Origin: Kitasatospora cinereorecta
GTDB lineage: Bacteria > Actinomycetota > Actinomycetes > Streptomycetales > Streptomycetaceae
Direction: 5' to 3'
Assembly: GCF_024172095.1 (NCBI RefSeq)
Contig: NZ_JAMZDX010000001.1
Span: 710,001-774,000 of the forward strand
DNA: 64,000 nt
Shown here: positions 16,656 through 24,047 of the stretch, in pieces
How the letters are laid out: each line of letters opens with the position of its first letter
Numbering within the stretch: the stretch's first letter is position 1
The notes under the pieces: model-generated
What the model was told of the DNA's origin: nothing
The model's database searches: none
The model's input: only the letters and a program-made list of their open reading frames with translations
Program-made: the position numbers and the translations under genes

Positions 16656-17039
16656 TCACGCCCGGCCGGCGTCGTAGATCTCCAGCGGGTCGGTCATCCG
16701 GCTCTCCCGGCCCTTCCCGTCCGCCGGGACGGTGATCACCGAGGTGCGGACCGCCTTCGACTTCCAGGCGATCCTGAGCCGGTGCGGCTGCGCACAGCGG
16801 TTGTGGAAGTACACCGTGGCCTCCCACAGCCAGTCGTCGCCCCAACTCCAGGCGAAGCATCCGTTCACGCCGCGGTGGACGTGCGGGTCCGCGGCGCCCG
16901 GCGCTCCGGGGTGCGCCGGTTTCGGCGGTGCGGACGGTGCCGCGTCTGCCGGTACGGCCGGCCCCGCCGCCGCGAGGAGCACCGCCGCCAGCGCCACCGC
17001 CGCACCCCGCGGACCCCGTCCGCCGTACCGTCCCCGCAT
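16656..17039 (-). CDS. small secreted protein, function unknown
   Basis: 127 residues from ATG 17039, chosen for the strong GAGGAGG just upstream; a longer frame to 17093 is unlikely. RGAAVALAAVLLAAAGPAVPADAA is a Sec-type signal peptide. The mature domain has two Cys in NGCFAWSWGDD and FHNRCAQPHRLRIAW that could pair, then VRTSVITVPADGKGRES. It resembles small exported Streptomyces proteins of unknown role. It converges on the protease gene with only nine bases between them. Confidence 0.78.
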   Translation of the reverse strand: MRGRYGGRGPRGAAVALAAVLLAAAGPAVPADAAPSAPPKPAHPGAPGAADPHVHRGVNGCFAWSWGDDWLWEATVYFHNRCAQPHRLRIAWKSKAVRTSVITVPADGKGRESRMTDPLEIYDAGRA

Positions 17040-17228
17040 CGGACCCTCCTCGTTCCTGTACGCCCTTGCCCCCGTACGCCCTCGCACGCACAACCGGCCC
17101 GCCCCGCACCCCGTTCCGCCGATTCACCCGGCCGGACGCCCACCGGCCGGTGTTCCCGCCGACGGCGGGCAGGCGCAGAATGATCCCGTCGTCTGCAGTG
17201 ATGGTCCGTGCGTGGGGTCGGAGGCCTG

Positions 17229-18008
17229 GTGTTTCGCCGCTGGTGGTTCGTCAGACTGCTGTCCGCCCCGCCGGACGAGCCCGGTCGGCGCCTCCCCGAG
17301 CGGGAACGGCGCGAACTGGTGCTGCGCGAGTGGGAGGTCCTGCGCGAACGGCTCGCCCGGATCGCCGCAGAACGGGTCACCGCCGCCGGCGAACTCTTCC
17401 GCGCCGCCGAACTCCGCCTCCCCGCCGAGGCGTCCGCCTCCGGCGCCGAGTCCCCGGCCGACTCCGCCGCCCGCACCGCGTACCTCTGGGCCCTGGAGGC
17501 GTACGAGGCCGCCGGCCGCCTGCTCGACCAGGCCGACGACCCGCACACCGACCTCCCCGACCTCGCGGCCGCCGTCGTCCTCGCCGAACAGGCCGTCGAA
17601 CGCCTCGCCGCAGCCCACACCCTCTACGCCGGGGCCCGCCCCGCGCCCCTGGCCGTCCGCTGCTTCTACAACCCGCTGCACGGCCCGGCCGTCCCTGCTG
17701 CCGCCCCCGACCGGCCCGGGAAGAAACAGCGCCAGCGCCCCACCCGCGGCGCCCGCGAGGCAGCCGCCGACCGCCGTCCCGCCTGCCGGTCCTGCCGCCG
17801 CGCCATCCTGGCCGGCGAGACCCCCGACGTACTGCCCGCCCTGCTCCCCGCCAAGGCCGCCGGCCGCCGCACCGGGCCCGTCCTGGTGCCCTACTACACC
17901 ATCCCCCAGCAGTGGTCCCCCTGGTCCGCCACCGCCTGCGGCGCCTACGACCCCGACGCCCCCGCCCTCGTCCTCCGCGGCGCCCACCACCGCCACCCAC
18001 CCCACTGA
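17229..18008 (+). CDS. hypothetical protein
   Basis: 259 residues from GTG 17229 (GGAGG upstream; an in-frame GTG at 17208 is the alternative). The first segment FRRWWFVRLL is hydrophobic and basic. It is followed by a long helical region with coiled-coil character (RELVLREWEVLRERLARIAAERV), then RCFYNPLHGP and a CRSCRRAI zinc-finger-like pair near residue 190. The C-terminus VPYYTIPQQWSPWSATACGAY recalls WxxTxxGAYD-type motifs. I do not recognise the family. No operon partner. Confidence 0.65.
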   Translation: MFRRWWFVRLLSAPPDEPGRRLPERERRELVLREWEVLRERLARIAAERVTAAGELFRAAELRLPAEASASGAESPADSAARTAYLWALEAYEAAGRLLDQADDPHTDLPDLAAAVVLAEQAVERLAAAHTLYAGARPAPLAVRCFYNPLHGPAVPAAAPDRPGKKQRQRPTRGAREAAADRRPACRSCRRAILAGETPDVLPALLPAKAAGRRTGPVLVPYYTIPQQWSPWSATACGAYDPDAPALVLRGAHHRHPPH

Positions 18009-18055
18009 CCCCGCCAGTCGGCGTGGCCACCGCCCCCGCAGGGCTCGCCCGTCGG

Positions 18056-18655
18056 CTACCGGCCGAACAGCCCGCGCAGCCCGCGGCGGCGAGGCGGCTC
18101 CACCGGCTCCGCCGGCTGTGTCTCCGGCTCGGGCTCCGGCCGCGGTCCCGTCCGCGCGTACGGCTCGGCCGGCTCGGTGAGCAGGACCTCCACCGCCGCG
18201 ACGAAGGCGTCGCGCTGCGCGGCGGGGCCGGGGCCGAGGTTGATGTGGCTGCGGTCGGCCCACTCGGCGAGCACCGTGTACGCCTGCCCGTCGAGCGGGC
18301 TCACGCCGTGCTCCAGGGTGAAGCAGCGGCAGTGGTCGGCCCCGGCCGGCTGGGCGACGGCGACGAGGTACGCCTCGGCCGGGGCCGACGGGCGCGGCAG
18401 TTCCACCAGCAGCATCCGGTGGCCGCCCCGGTCGACCAACTCGGCGGACAGCCCGTCGCCCGGCAGCCGTTCACCCTCGGGCAGCGTCTCGCCCAGCCCC
18501 TGCCAGAGCGAAGCCAACCCGGTGGTGAAGCCGCCCCGGGGCTCGTTGTCGAGCATCTGCGGACCGAGGTCCCGGGCCAGCCCGGGCAGCACCTGGTGGG
18601 CGAAGCGGTAGTGGTGGGCGCGCGGGCCGTCGGGCCGGGCGGTGTCGGTAGTCAT
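18056..18655 (-). CDS. hypothetical protein
   Basis: 199 residues, ATG 18655. Reads as a soluble alpha/beta domain (residues 1-160, including HHYRFAHQVLPGLARDLG and CRCFTLEHGVSPLDGQAYTVLAEWA), then a Pro/Glu-rich linker and a basic tail RRRGLRGLFGR. No signal peptide or enzyme motif. It follows the PP2C-like gene on the same strand with a 65-base gap, so the two may share a transcript. Family not recognised. Confidence 0.65.
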   Translation of the reverse strand: MTTDTARPDGPRAHHYRFAHQVLPGLARDLGPQMLDNEPRGGFTTGLASLWQGLGETLPEGERLPGDGLSAELVDRGGHRMLLVELPRPSAPAEAYLVAVAQPAGADHCRCFTLEHGVSPLDGQAYTVLAEWADRSHINLGPGPAAQRDAFVAAVEVLLTEPAEPYARTGPRPEPEPETQPAEPVEPPRRRGLRGLFGR

Positions 18656-18720
18656 GCGTCGCAGTATGACGATCATGTCGCCCGCCCCGCCGCGGCTTTC
18701 CCGGCTGTTCGCCCCGCCGT

Positions 18721-19545
18721 CTACAGCCGGACCAGCACCGCCGTCGCGTCGTCCTGCGCCTTGCCGCGCGGGTGGGCCCGGCCGAGCGGGTCGGCCGCCT
18801 CGGCCCGCCGAACCTCGGCGATCAGCGCCGCCGGCCCGCGCTCCCGCAGCAGGGCGAGCGCCCCCGTCCAGTCGGCCAGCGCAAAGGTGTCGACCAGACG
18901 CGAGGCACCGTCGCTGAGCAGCGCAAAGCCGGTGACGTCGGCGAGCGGCACGCTGCCGGTCAGCGCGGCGTACGCGGCGGCCGGGTCGGCAGCCGCCACC
19001 CAGAAGCCGTCCGCGCGGTTGCGCCGTCCCCGCATCGCCTCGACATAGCCGAGCAGCGCCGCCGCATGCTCCGGCGTTCCGGCGTCCAGCCGGTCGAGTC
19101 CGCCGCGCAGCGGCCCGCCGACCACCGCCTCGCGGTCGTCCGTGATCGCCACCGGCGGCACCCCGCCGACGTGGTCCAGCACCAGCACGGAGTCGGCCAG
19201 CACCAGGTACTCCAACACCTCGGCGGTCACCCGGACGGCGACCACCGTCGCGGACGGAGTGCCGGGGTGGCCGAGGTCGCAGCCGCCGCCGTGCGCCTCG
19301 GCGGTCGCCGCGACGGCGTCCGCCAGGCAGTCGGTCAGCGCCCGGTCCGGCTCGCGCACCGCGCGGGCCAGCAACTCGACGCCGAGCCGAGCGCTGAACC
19401 ACGCCACGCCGTGGTCGCAGCCCGACTCCGCGCCGTCCGGCGTACCGGCGCCGTCCAGCAGCACCACCACACCGGGCGCCGCGCCCACGAAATCCTCGTT
19501 GCCCCGCCCCGGCCGGGCCGGCTCACTCGCGATCGCCCACTCCAC
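18721..19545 (-). CDS. PP2C-like protein phosphatase
   Basis: About 274 residues from GTG 19545; an in-frame GTG at 19608 would add 21. The PP2C metal-binding motifs are present in order: NEDFVGAAPGVVVLLDGAG (first Asp and DG), ATVVAVRV, FALLSDGASR and the terminal KAQDDATAVLVRL. Such proteins dephosphorylate Ser/Thr in kinase or partner-switching pathways. No kinase or anti-sigma gene is next to it. There is no membrane segment. Start choice rests on homology-like N-terminus (VEWAIASEPARPGRGNEDF) rather than a clear ribosome-binding site. Confidence 0.82.
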   Translation of the reverse strand: MEWAIASEPARPGRGNEDFVGAAPGVVVLLDGAGTPDGAESGCDHGVAWFSARLGVELLARAVREPDRALTDCLADAVAATAEAHGGGCDLGHPGTPSATVVAVRVTAEVLEYLVLADSVLVLDHVGGVPPVAITDDREAVVGGPLRGGLDRLDAGTPEHAAALLGYVEAMRGRRNRADGFWVAAADPAAAYAALTGSVPLADVTGFALLSDGASRLVDTFALADWTGALALLRERGPAALIAEVRRAEAADPLGRAHPRGKAQDDATAVLVRL

Positions 19546-19682
19546 CCGGTCAGTCTGCCCGCCGGCACCGTCCCGCCACCGGCGACACTCCCCGAACTCC
19601 CGCTGCACAGCGAATGACCGGCCGGCACCGCCGCCGGACCACTACCGCTCCGCCGCCGGACCGCCACGCGTGACGCCGCGCG

Positions 19683-20066
19683 TCAGCGTGCGCTCGCCAC
19701 GAACCCACCCCGTGCCCGACCACCGGTGAACAGCTCGCTCCAGTCGAAGCCGTCCGCCAACCCGTCGACCGACACCACCACCGCGCCGCCCGCCTCCTCG
19801 ACCGCCGAGCACCAGGCGCCGATCTCGTCCAGCCCGTCCGCCCCGCCCACCGTGGGCACCACGCACCCGTGCTCGCCCGGACCGTCCACCACGCAGAACG
19901 TCAACTGCGCCACGACCTGCCACCCCTCCACGACCGGCATCAGCCCGTCCACCAGCCGCAGTTCCGGCAACACGTCATGGATCGGCGGCCGGTCCAGCAC
20001 CAGGATCGGGTGGGGGTTCAGCACGAACCGGGCGTTCTCACGGGGCACCAACATGCCCGCCAGCAT
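19683..20066 (-). CDS. hypothetical protein
   Basis: 127 residues from ATG 20066 (a second in-frame ATG at 20054). VLNPHPILVLDRPPIHDVLPELRLVDG opens a small alpha/beta domain rich in Val and Gly, ending FDWSELFTGGRARGGFVASAR. Not recognised. It is divergent from the 20152 gene. Confidence 0.5.
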   Translation of the reverse strand: MLAGMLVPRENARFVLNPHPILVLDRPPIHDVLPELRLVDGLMPVVEGWQVVAQLTFCVVDGPGEHGCVVPTVGGADGLDEIGAWCSAVEEAGGAVVVSVDGLADGFDWSELFTGGRARGGFVASAR

Positions 20067-20151
20067 TCCAGACCGCCCCGGCCCGTCCGGCCCTGGCCCT
20101 CCTCCCGCTGCCTGCGGCAGGATGACCGCATGACGAGCGACCGAAAGGCCC

Positions 20152-20640
20152 ATGCCGCGTAGGCGTCCCGGCGCACTCCGCGCCGCCCGTGACCTCGAAC
20201 CGCACCGGATCGCCTCCTGGCAGCGCGACCTGCCGCCGATCGACCGGCTGTCCCGCACGACGAGCGCCCTGGTCCGCAACGCCGAGGCCGCCCGGCCCGG
20301 CTACCACGTGCACCCCGGCAGCGTCCGCACCAATCTCGCCCGCTACCGGGCGTTCCTGCGACTGCCCGGCGAGAAGCTGCGCCTACCGACGTCCGGGTGC
20401 CTCTCCTGCCCCGGCTGCCAGTACGACGACATCGCGTACGTCCGGGACGCCCTGCAGGACGCGCTGATGCTCCTCCCCCTCCCCGCCCGCACCGAACTAC
20501 GCCGCCTGCTCGACACCCTCGACACCCGATTCCGTCGGCGCACCATCCCCGACCGCTGGTCCTCCCGGACCGACTGGCTCGGCGAATCGCTGCCCTGGTG
20601 GCACCGCCGCGTCTACACCGACGTCCGCGGCGCGGAGTGA
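20152..20640 (+). CDS. hypothetical protein with CxxC motif
   Basis: 162 residues, ATG 20152 with GAAAGG upstream. Basic N-terminus (PRRRPGALRAARDL), then SGCLSCPGCQYDDIAYVRDALQDA with a C-x2-C-x2-C cluster near residues 82-88 that could bind zinc or be redox-active. A helical Arg-rich C-terminus ends RTDWLGESLPWWHRRVY. No family recognised; the frame shows normal high-GC codon use. Confidence 0.6.
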   Translation: MPRRRPGALRAARDLEPHRIASWQRDLPPIDRLSRTTSALVRNAEAARPGYHVHPGSVRTNLARYRAFLRLPGEKLRLPTSGCLSCPGCQYDDIAYVRDALQDALMLLPLPARTELRRLLDTLDTRFRRRTIPDRWSSRTDWLGESLPWWHRRVYTDVRGAE

Positions 20641-20905
20641 CGGGATGCTTGGGACTCAGCGATCCCCGCCTCTCCTGCCGCGACTGACTGATGCGGTCCT
20701 GGGGCGGCCTGGGCGGCCCCAGTCCAACTGCAGCCGGAGGGTTGCCTCGGCCCGTGTTCGCCGACCGCATCAACCCGAAACCCCTGGCGTCGGTTGCCCT
20801 CTGCTTCGGGGAAAGTACGGCGAGTCGCTTCGCGGTGACTCTCCGGGCAGCCAGACAATGCGGCTTCAGAGCGACATACCCCGCAGCAGGCGAGCAAGGG
20901 CGGCC
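20641..20905. other. intergenic region
   Basis: 265 bases without a supported gene. Overlapping frames cross it but have no ribosome-binding site and unusual composition. A short stem GAGTC/GACTC is visible at about 20820-20840. I see no clear promoter. Confidence 0.5.
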
Positions 20906-22042
20906 ATGAGCAGCGCAACCGAACGAGACGGCCGGCCCGTGCACCGGGGAAAGACGATGAGCTGGCTGTCGAAGGTGTTCGAGCTCAACCGCGCGGGCGT
21001 GAACTGGCGGCGAGCGGTGGTGTTCCTGGACGTCGGGCTGGTGCCGCTGATCGTCTTCTGGGCGATCGGGCATGAGCAGTATCTGCTCAGCGCCCTGTTC
21101 GGCATGCTGTTCACGTCGCTGGCCGACCCGGGCGGCGGGTTCGGGTACCGCGCGTCGCGCACCGCCGGCTTCGCGCTGATCGGCGCGGGGATCACTGCGC
21201 TGGCGTTCGGGATCGGGGGCGAGGCCTGGGGATGGCTGGCGTTCGCGGCCTTCGTGGTCACGCTGGTGGCCGGCCTGTGCCTCACGTTCGGGGTGCACAG
21301 GTTCGTCAACGCCATGCTGCTCAACGTCTGGTTCATCGTCGCCGTCGGGCTCGCGTTCAACCTCCACCATGCCGCCCGCATCACCAACTACGCCTGGGCC
21401 CAGGTGGTCGCCTGGGCGGGCGGGGCAGCGCTGTGGATCCTGATGACGTTCGTGGAATGGCTGATCCGCGGCCGCCAGGACCTGCCCCAGCCGTTCGCCG
21501 AGATCCCCGGAGACACCTCGCGCAAGCAGCTGACCCCACCGATCATCGTGTTCGTGGCGCTCCGCGCCCTGGTCATCGCCGGCACCGTCGCCCTCGCGTT
21601 CGGGCTGGACCTGCAGTACGGCTACTGGATCCCGATCGCGGCCATCATCGCGATGAAGCCGAATCTGGAGCAGAGCACCCTCGTCTCCGCCCAGCGCCTC
21701 TCGGGCGCGTTCATCGGCGCCATCGCGGCCGCGCTGCTGCTCCTGCTGCCTGCCAGTGAGACCGGTCTCCGACTGTTCGCGATGACGCGCGGACTGGAAG
21801 TCGTCGCACTCGTCCTGTTCGTGCACGCCGTCGGGATCCGCTTCCTGAACTACGCCGTCTACTCCGCCGCCATCGCCGCCGGCGCGCTCATCCTGGCCGA
21901 CCTGCCGCAGCCCTCCCACTACGCCGCCGAGGGCTACCGGGTGCTGTGGACGGTGTGCGGCGCCGGTATCAGCCTGCTCGTCCTGCTGCTGGCCGGCCTG
22001 CTCGCCAAGCGCACTGCCAAGCAGCCGCAACGACCGACCTGA
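20906..22042 (+). CDS. FUSC family integral membrane protein
   Basis: 378 residues from ATG 20906; ATG 20957 with GGGGAAAG upstream is an equally good start. Two blocks of about five membrane helices flank a soluble loop around residues 175-205. The second block, LQYGYWIPIAAIIAMKPNLEQSTLVSAQRLSGAFIGAIAAALL, has the FUSC/aromatic-acid-exporter-like signature, with Pro and Lys in a membrane hairpin and a following GxxxG helix. The family is linked to efflux of aromatic acids and fusaric acid resistance. Substrate unknown; single gene. Confidence 0.85.
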   Translation: MSSATERDGRPVHRGKTMSWLSKVFELNRAGVNWRRAVVFLDVGLVPLIVFWAIGHEQYLLSALFGMLFTSLADPGGGFGYRASRTAGFALIGAGITALAFGIGGEAWGWLAFAAFVVTLVAGLCLTFGVHRFVNAMLLNVWFIVAVGLAFNLHHAARITNYAWAQVVAWAGGAALWILMTFVEWLIRGRQDLPQPFAEIPGDTSRKQLTPPIIVFVALRALVIAGTVALAFGLDLQYGYWIPIAAIIAMKPNLEQSTLVSAQRLSGAFIGAIAAALLLLLPASETGLRLFAMTRGLEVVALVLFVHAVGIRFLNYAVYSAAIAAGALILADLPQPSHYAAEGYRVLWTVCGAGISLLVLLLAGLLAKRTAKQPQRPT

Positions 22043-22373
22043 ATGCGCCGGCCTCCGGCCCGGTCGCAAGCGGATCCCTGGCCCGCGCGCCGGTTTGCCT
22101 TCTGCGCCGCCGTCCGCTGTGTCCGCTCCGGCAACGACGAAGGCCCATTACCGACTTCGCGATGAAGCACCCCCGGTAGGAGTCGAACGAACGCACCCGC
22201 CTCTGGAGGGCAGCAGGTACTTGCCCTGCGTGACCTGCGCCGATGCCACCAGCGAACCGGCCCGCTGGTGCCCGGCCGACTGGGTGTCGGCGACGCAGCC
22301 CGCTGCTGATGTGTCCCGATTGGCCGTGGTTCACCGCTCGCCACCGCTGGTTATGGCACGGAAGGGGCACTGT
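22043..22373. other. intergenic region containing a tRNA remnant
   Basis: 331 bases with no credible gene. From about 22131 it resembles the downstream and 3' part of the tRNA-Arg gene at 23201; the rest shows nothing I can name. Confidence 0.55.
22168..22211 (-). repeat. degenerate copy of the tRNA-Arg 3' half (attachment-site-like)
   Basis: The stretch CCCCCGGTAGGAGTCGAAC plus ACGCACCCGCCTCTGGAGGGC matches the 3' half of the intact tRNA-Arg at 23201-23244 with a handful of substitutions, in the same orientation. AACGACGAAGGCCCA at about 22132-22146 also repeats sequence downstream of the tRNA (23133-23147). The two copies bracket about 1 kb including one gene. This is the pattern left when an element integrates at a tRNA 3' end; the mutations suggest an old event. 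Confidence 0.6.
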
Positions 22374-22937
22374 TCAGGCAATGCCACATGACTGCGACGT
22401 TGCTTCGCTCGGCGTCTCCAGAGGCTTGATCGGTTGGGTAACGGCCGGGGAATTCGGGTCCGCCTCGGGTCTGACCGACTCCCACCAGGCCTTGATCGCC
22501 GCCGCCTGCTGATCAAAGTCGGGGTTGACCTGCTTCGAGACTCCATCGATCGGGGTGGCGAGATAGATCTTCCGCCCACCCTTGACCGTGACTCTGACCT
22601 GTCGGCGCCGTTGAACCTTTCCCCTTCGCACAACCACGACTCGGTCGACCTTCGCCCACGGGATCGTGTACCCCACCCCGGGCCATCTCTGAGTGATCCC
22701 TTTCGGGCCGACCATTGTCGATCCGCACATTCCCCACAGCACGAGTAGGCCCAATGCGCCGGCCGCGAAGCCGAACCCGTGGACCAGCACGCCGTACGGG
22801 TTGAATACGTCCGGCACGCCGAATGGATTGAACACGTCCGTCGTGATCAGGACAGCGGCGACTGCCCTGCAGGACAGTGCGTAGACCGCACTGATGACAC
22901 GGCGGCGCGTCGCAAGCTTGATCGTTATCGGCTGCAT
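22374..22937 (-). CDS. PH-domain-like membrane protein, function unknown
   Basis: 187 residues, ATG 22937. Two membrane segments (RVISAVYALSCRAVAAVLIT, GFGFAAGALGLLVLWGMCG) are followed by a domain TMVGPKGITQRWPGVGYTIPWAKVDRVVVVRRG, the pattern of bacterial PH-like (bPH) domains. A hydrophilic tail follows. Codon use is less extreme in GC than the neighbours, and the gene lies between the two tRNA-Arg copies, both consistent with acquisition by transfer. No partner gene remains. Confidence 0.72.
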   Translation of the reverse strand: MQPITIKLATRRRVISAVYALSCRAVAAVLITTDVFNPFGVPDVFNPYGVLVHGFGFAAGALGLLVLWGMCGSTMVGPKGITQRWPGVGYTIPWAKVDRVVVVRRGKVQRRRQVRVTVKGGRKIYLATPIDGVSKQVNPDFDQQAAAIKAWWESVRPEADPNSPAVTQPIKPLETPSEATSQSCGIA

Positions 22938-23139
22938 GCGCAGATCCTAGGGATGGCCGCTCATCCTCTGGAACTGTCGAGGAGGGGGCCACCTGCGCCC
23001 CGACCGCGATCCCCTGATTGCCCGTGGGACAGACGCCGAGACTCGAAGGCCCGGCGACGGAAACCGCCGGCCGAACTGTGAGCAGGAGCGGCCACCGAAC
23101 GTGTCTGGCACGGGTTGAACTCCGGCCCCGGGAACGACG
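22938..23139. other. intergenic region, nothing recognised
   Basis: Contains no credible gene; apparent frames here run across the tRNA complement and are artefacts. Confidence 0.5.
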
Positions 23140-23180
23140 AAGGCCCAGGGCTGTGGATGAACTCCACTGGCCTGGGCCTT
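23140..23180 (-). terminator. terminator of tRNA-Arg
   Basis: AAGGCCCAGG (23140-23149) pairs perfectly with CCTGGGCCTT (23171-23180), 20 bases downstream of the tRNA 3' end on its strand. Confidence 0.75.
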
Positions 23181-23200
23181 TGTTGGCGCTTCTTGCGAAG

Positions 23201-23272
23201 TGCCCCCGGTAGGATTCGAACCTACGCACCCGCCTCCGGAGGGCGGTGCTCTATCCCCTGAGCTACGGGGGC
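23201..23272 (-). tRNA. tRNA-Arg (anticodon CCG)
   Basis: Read on the minus strand: acceptor GCCCCCG pairs with CGGGGGC, D-arm GCTCAGGGGATAGAGC, anticodon arm CCGCC-CTCCGGA-GGCGG with anticodon CCG (codon CGG), a 5-base variable loop, T-arm TAGG-TTCGAAT-CCTA and discriminator A. CCA is not encoded. It sits divergently upstream of the response regulator and argS. Its 3' half is duplicated at 22168. Confidence 0.97.
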
Positions 23273-23464
23273 CTGCTCGGTGTCGCGTTGTTGCTCGGTG
23301 CGACGTGGAGAACACTACCAGGCCACACAGGCGGTCCGTGCATGGGTTTCGGGCGGGCGGGTCGGTGGGGGTGGCGCGACCGTGGCGCGGGGGTGGGCGG
23401 CGGGGGAGCGCGGAAGTGGGGAAAGGCCGGACGGGGTGGTGGGTGCGCGGCTACCCTCGGTGAT

Positions 23465-23944
23465 GTGCCGGGAATGTCCGGGCGGGTCCTCGTGGTGGAC
23501 GACAGCGAGGTGATCCGCCAGCTGATCAGAGTCAACCTGGAGCTCGAGGGCTTCGAGGTGGTGACTGCCGCTGATGGCGCCGAGTGTCTGGAGGTGGTCC
23601 GGCGGGTCGCTCCGGACGTGGTGACGCTGGATGTGGTGATGCCGCGGTTGGACGGTCTGCGGACGGCGGCGCGGCTGCGTGCGGCGCCGGACACCGCGCG
23701 GTTGCCGATCGCGATAGTGAGTGCGTGCACCCCGGCGGACCTGGTCCGCGGCGAGTCGGTGGGCGTGGACGGGTATCTGGCGAAGCCGTTCGATCCGGCG
23801 GATCTGGTGACGCTGGTCCACCGGTTGATGACCTTGGGTGATGCCGCGGGCGAGCGGGGCGGTGCGGGTGGTCGCGGCTACGCGTACGGGTTCGGTGCGC
23901 CGGTGTGGCAGGGCCCGGGACCCGAGCGGCCGATTCAGCTCTGA
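23465..23944 (+). CDS. single-domain response regulator
   Basis: About 159 residues from GTG 23465 (ATG 23474 is the alternative). A complete receiver domain: RVLVVDDSEVIRQLIRV with the acidic pair, the phosphoacceptor Asp in DVVTLDVVMPRLDGL, SACTP in place of the conserved Ser/Thr, and the Lys in YLAKPFDPADL. The 35-residue tail is Gly-rich with no DNA-binding domain. No kinase is adjacent. It precedes argS by about 100 bases, an arrangement I recall as conserved in streptomycetes. Confidence 0.88.
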   Translation: MPGMSGRVLVVDDSEVIRQLIRVNLELEGFEVVTAADGAECLEVVRRVAPDVVTLDVVMPRLDGLRTAARLRAAPDTARLPIAIVSACTPADLVRGESVGVDGYLAKPFDPADLVTLVHRLMTLGDAAGERGGAGGRGYAYGFGAPVWQGPGPERPIQL

Positions 23945-24047
23945 GCGAACGCGGCGTCGATGATCCCGACGTTCACCCTGATACGCGCCGTCTCAACGGG
24001 TAAACCGGGTGGCGGCCGGGTACCCCGTCTCGCCTACGCTTGGCGTC

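Noticed and set aside
20645..20905. N-terminal extension of the FUSC protein
   Set aside because: No ribosome-binding site and atypical residues; the membrane protein starts cleanly at 20906 or 20957.
22947..23315. Short ORFs across the tRNA-Arg
   Set aside because: They translate the tRNA complement, a known artefact.
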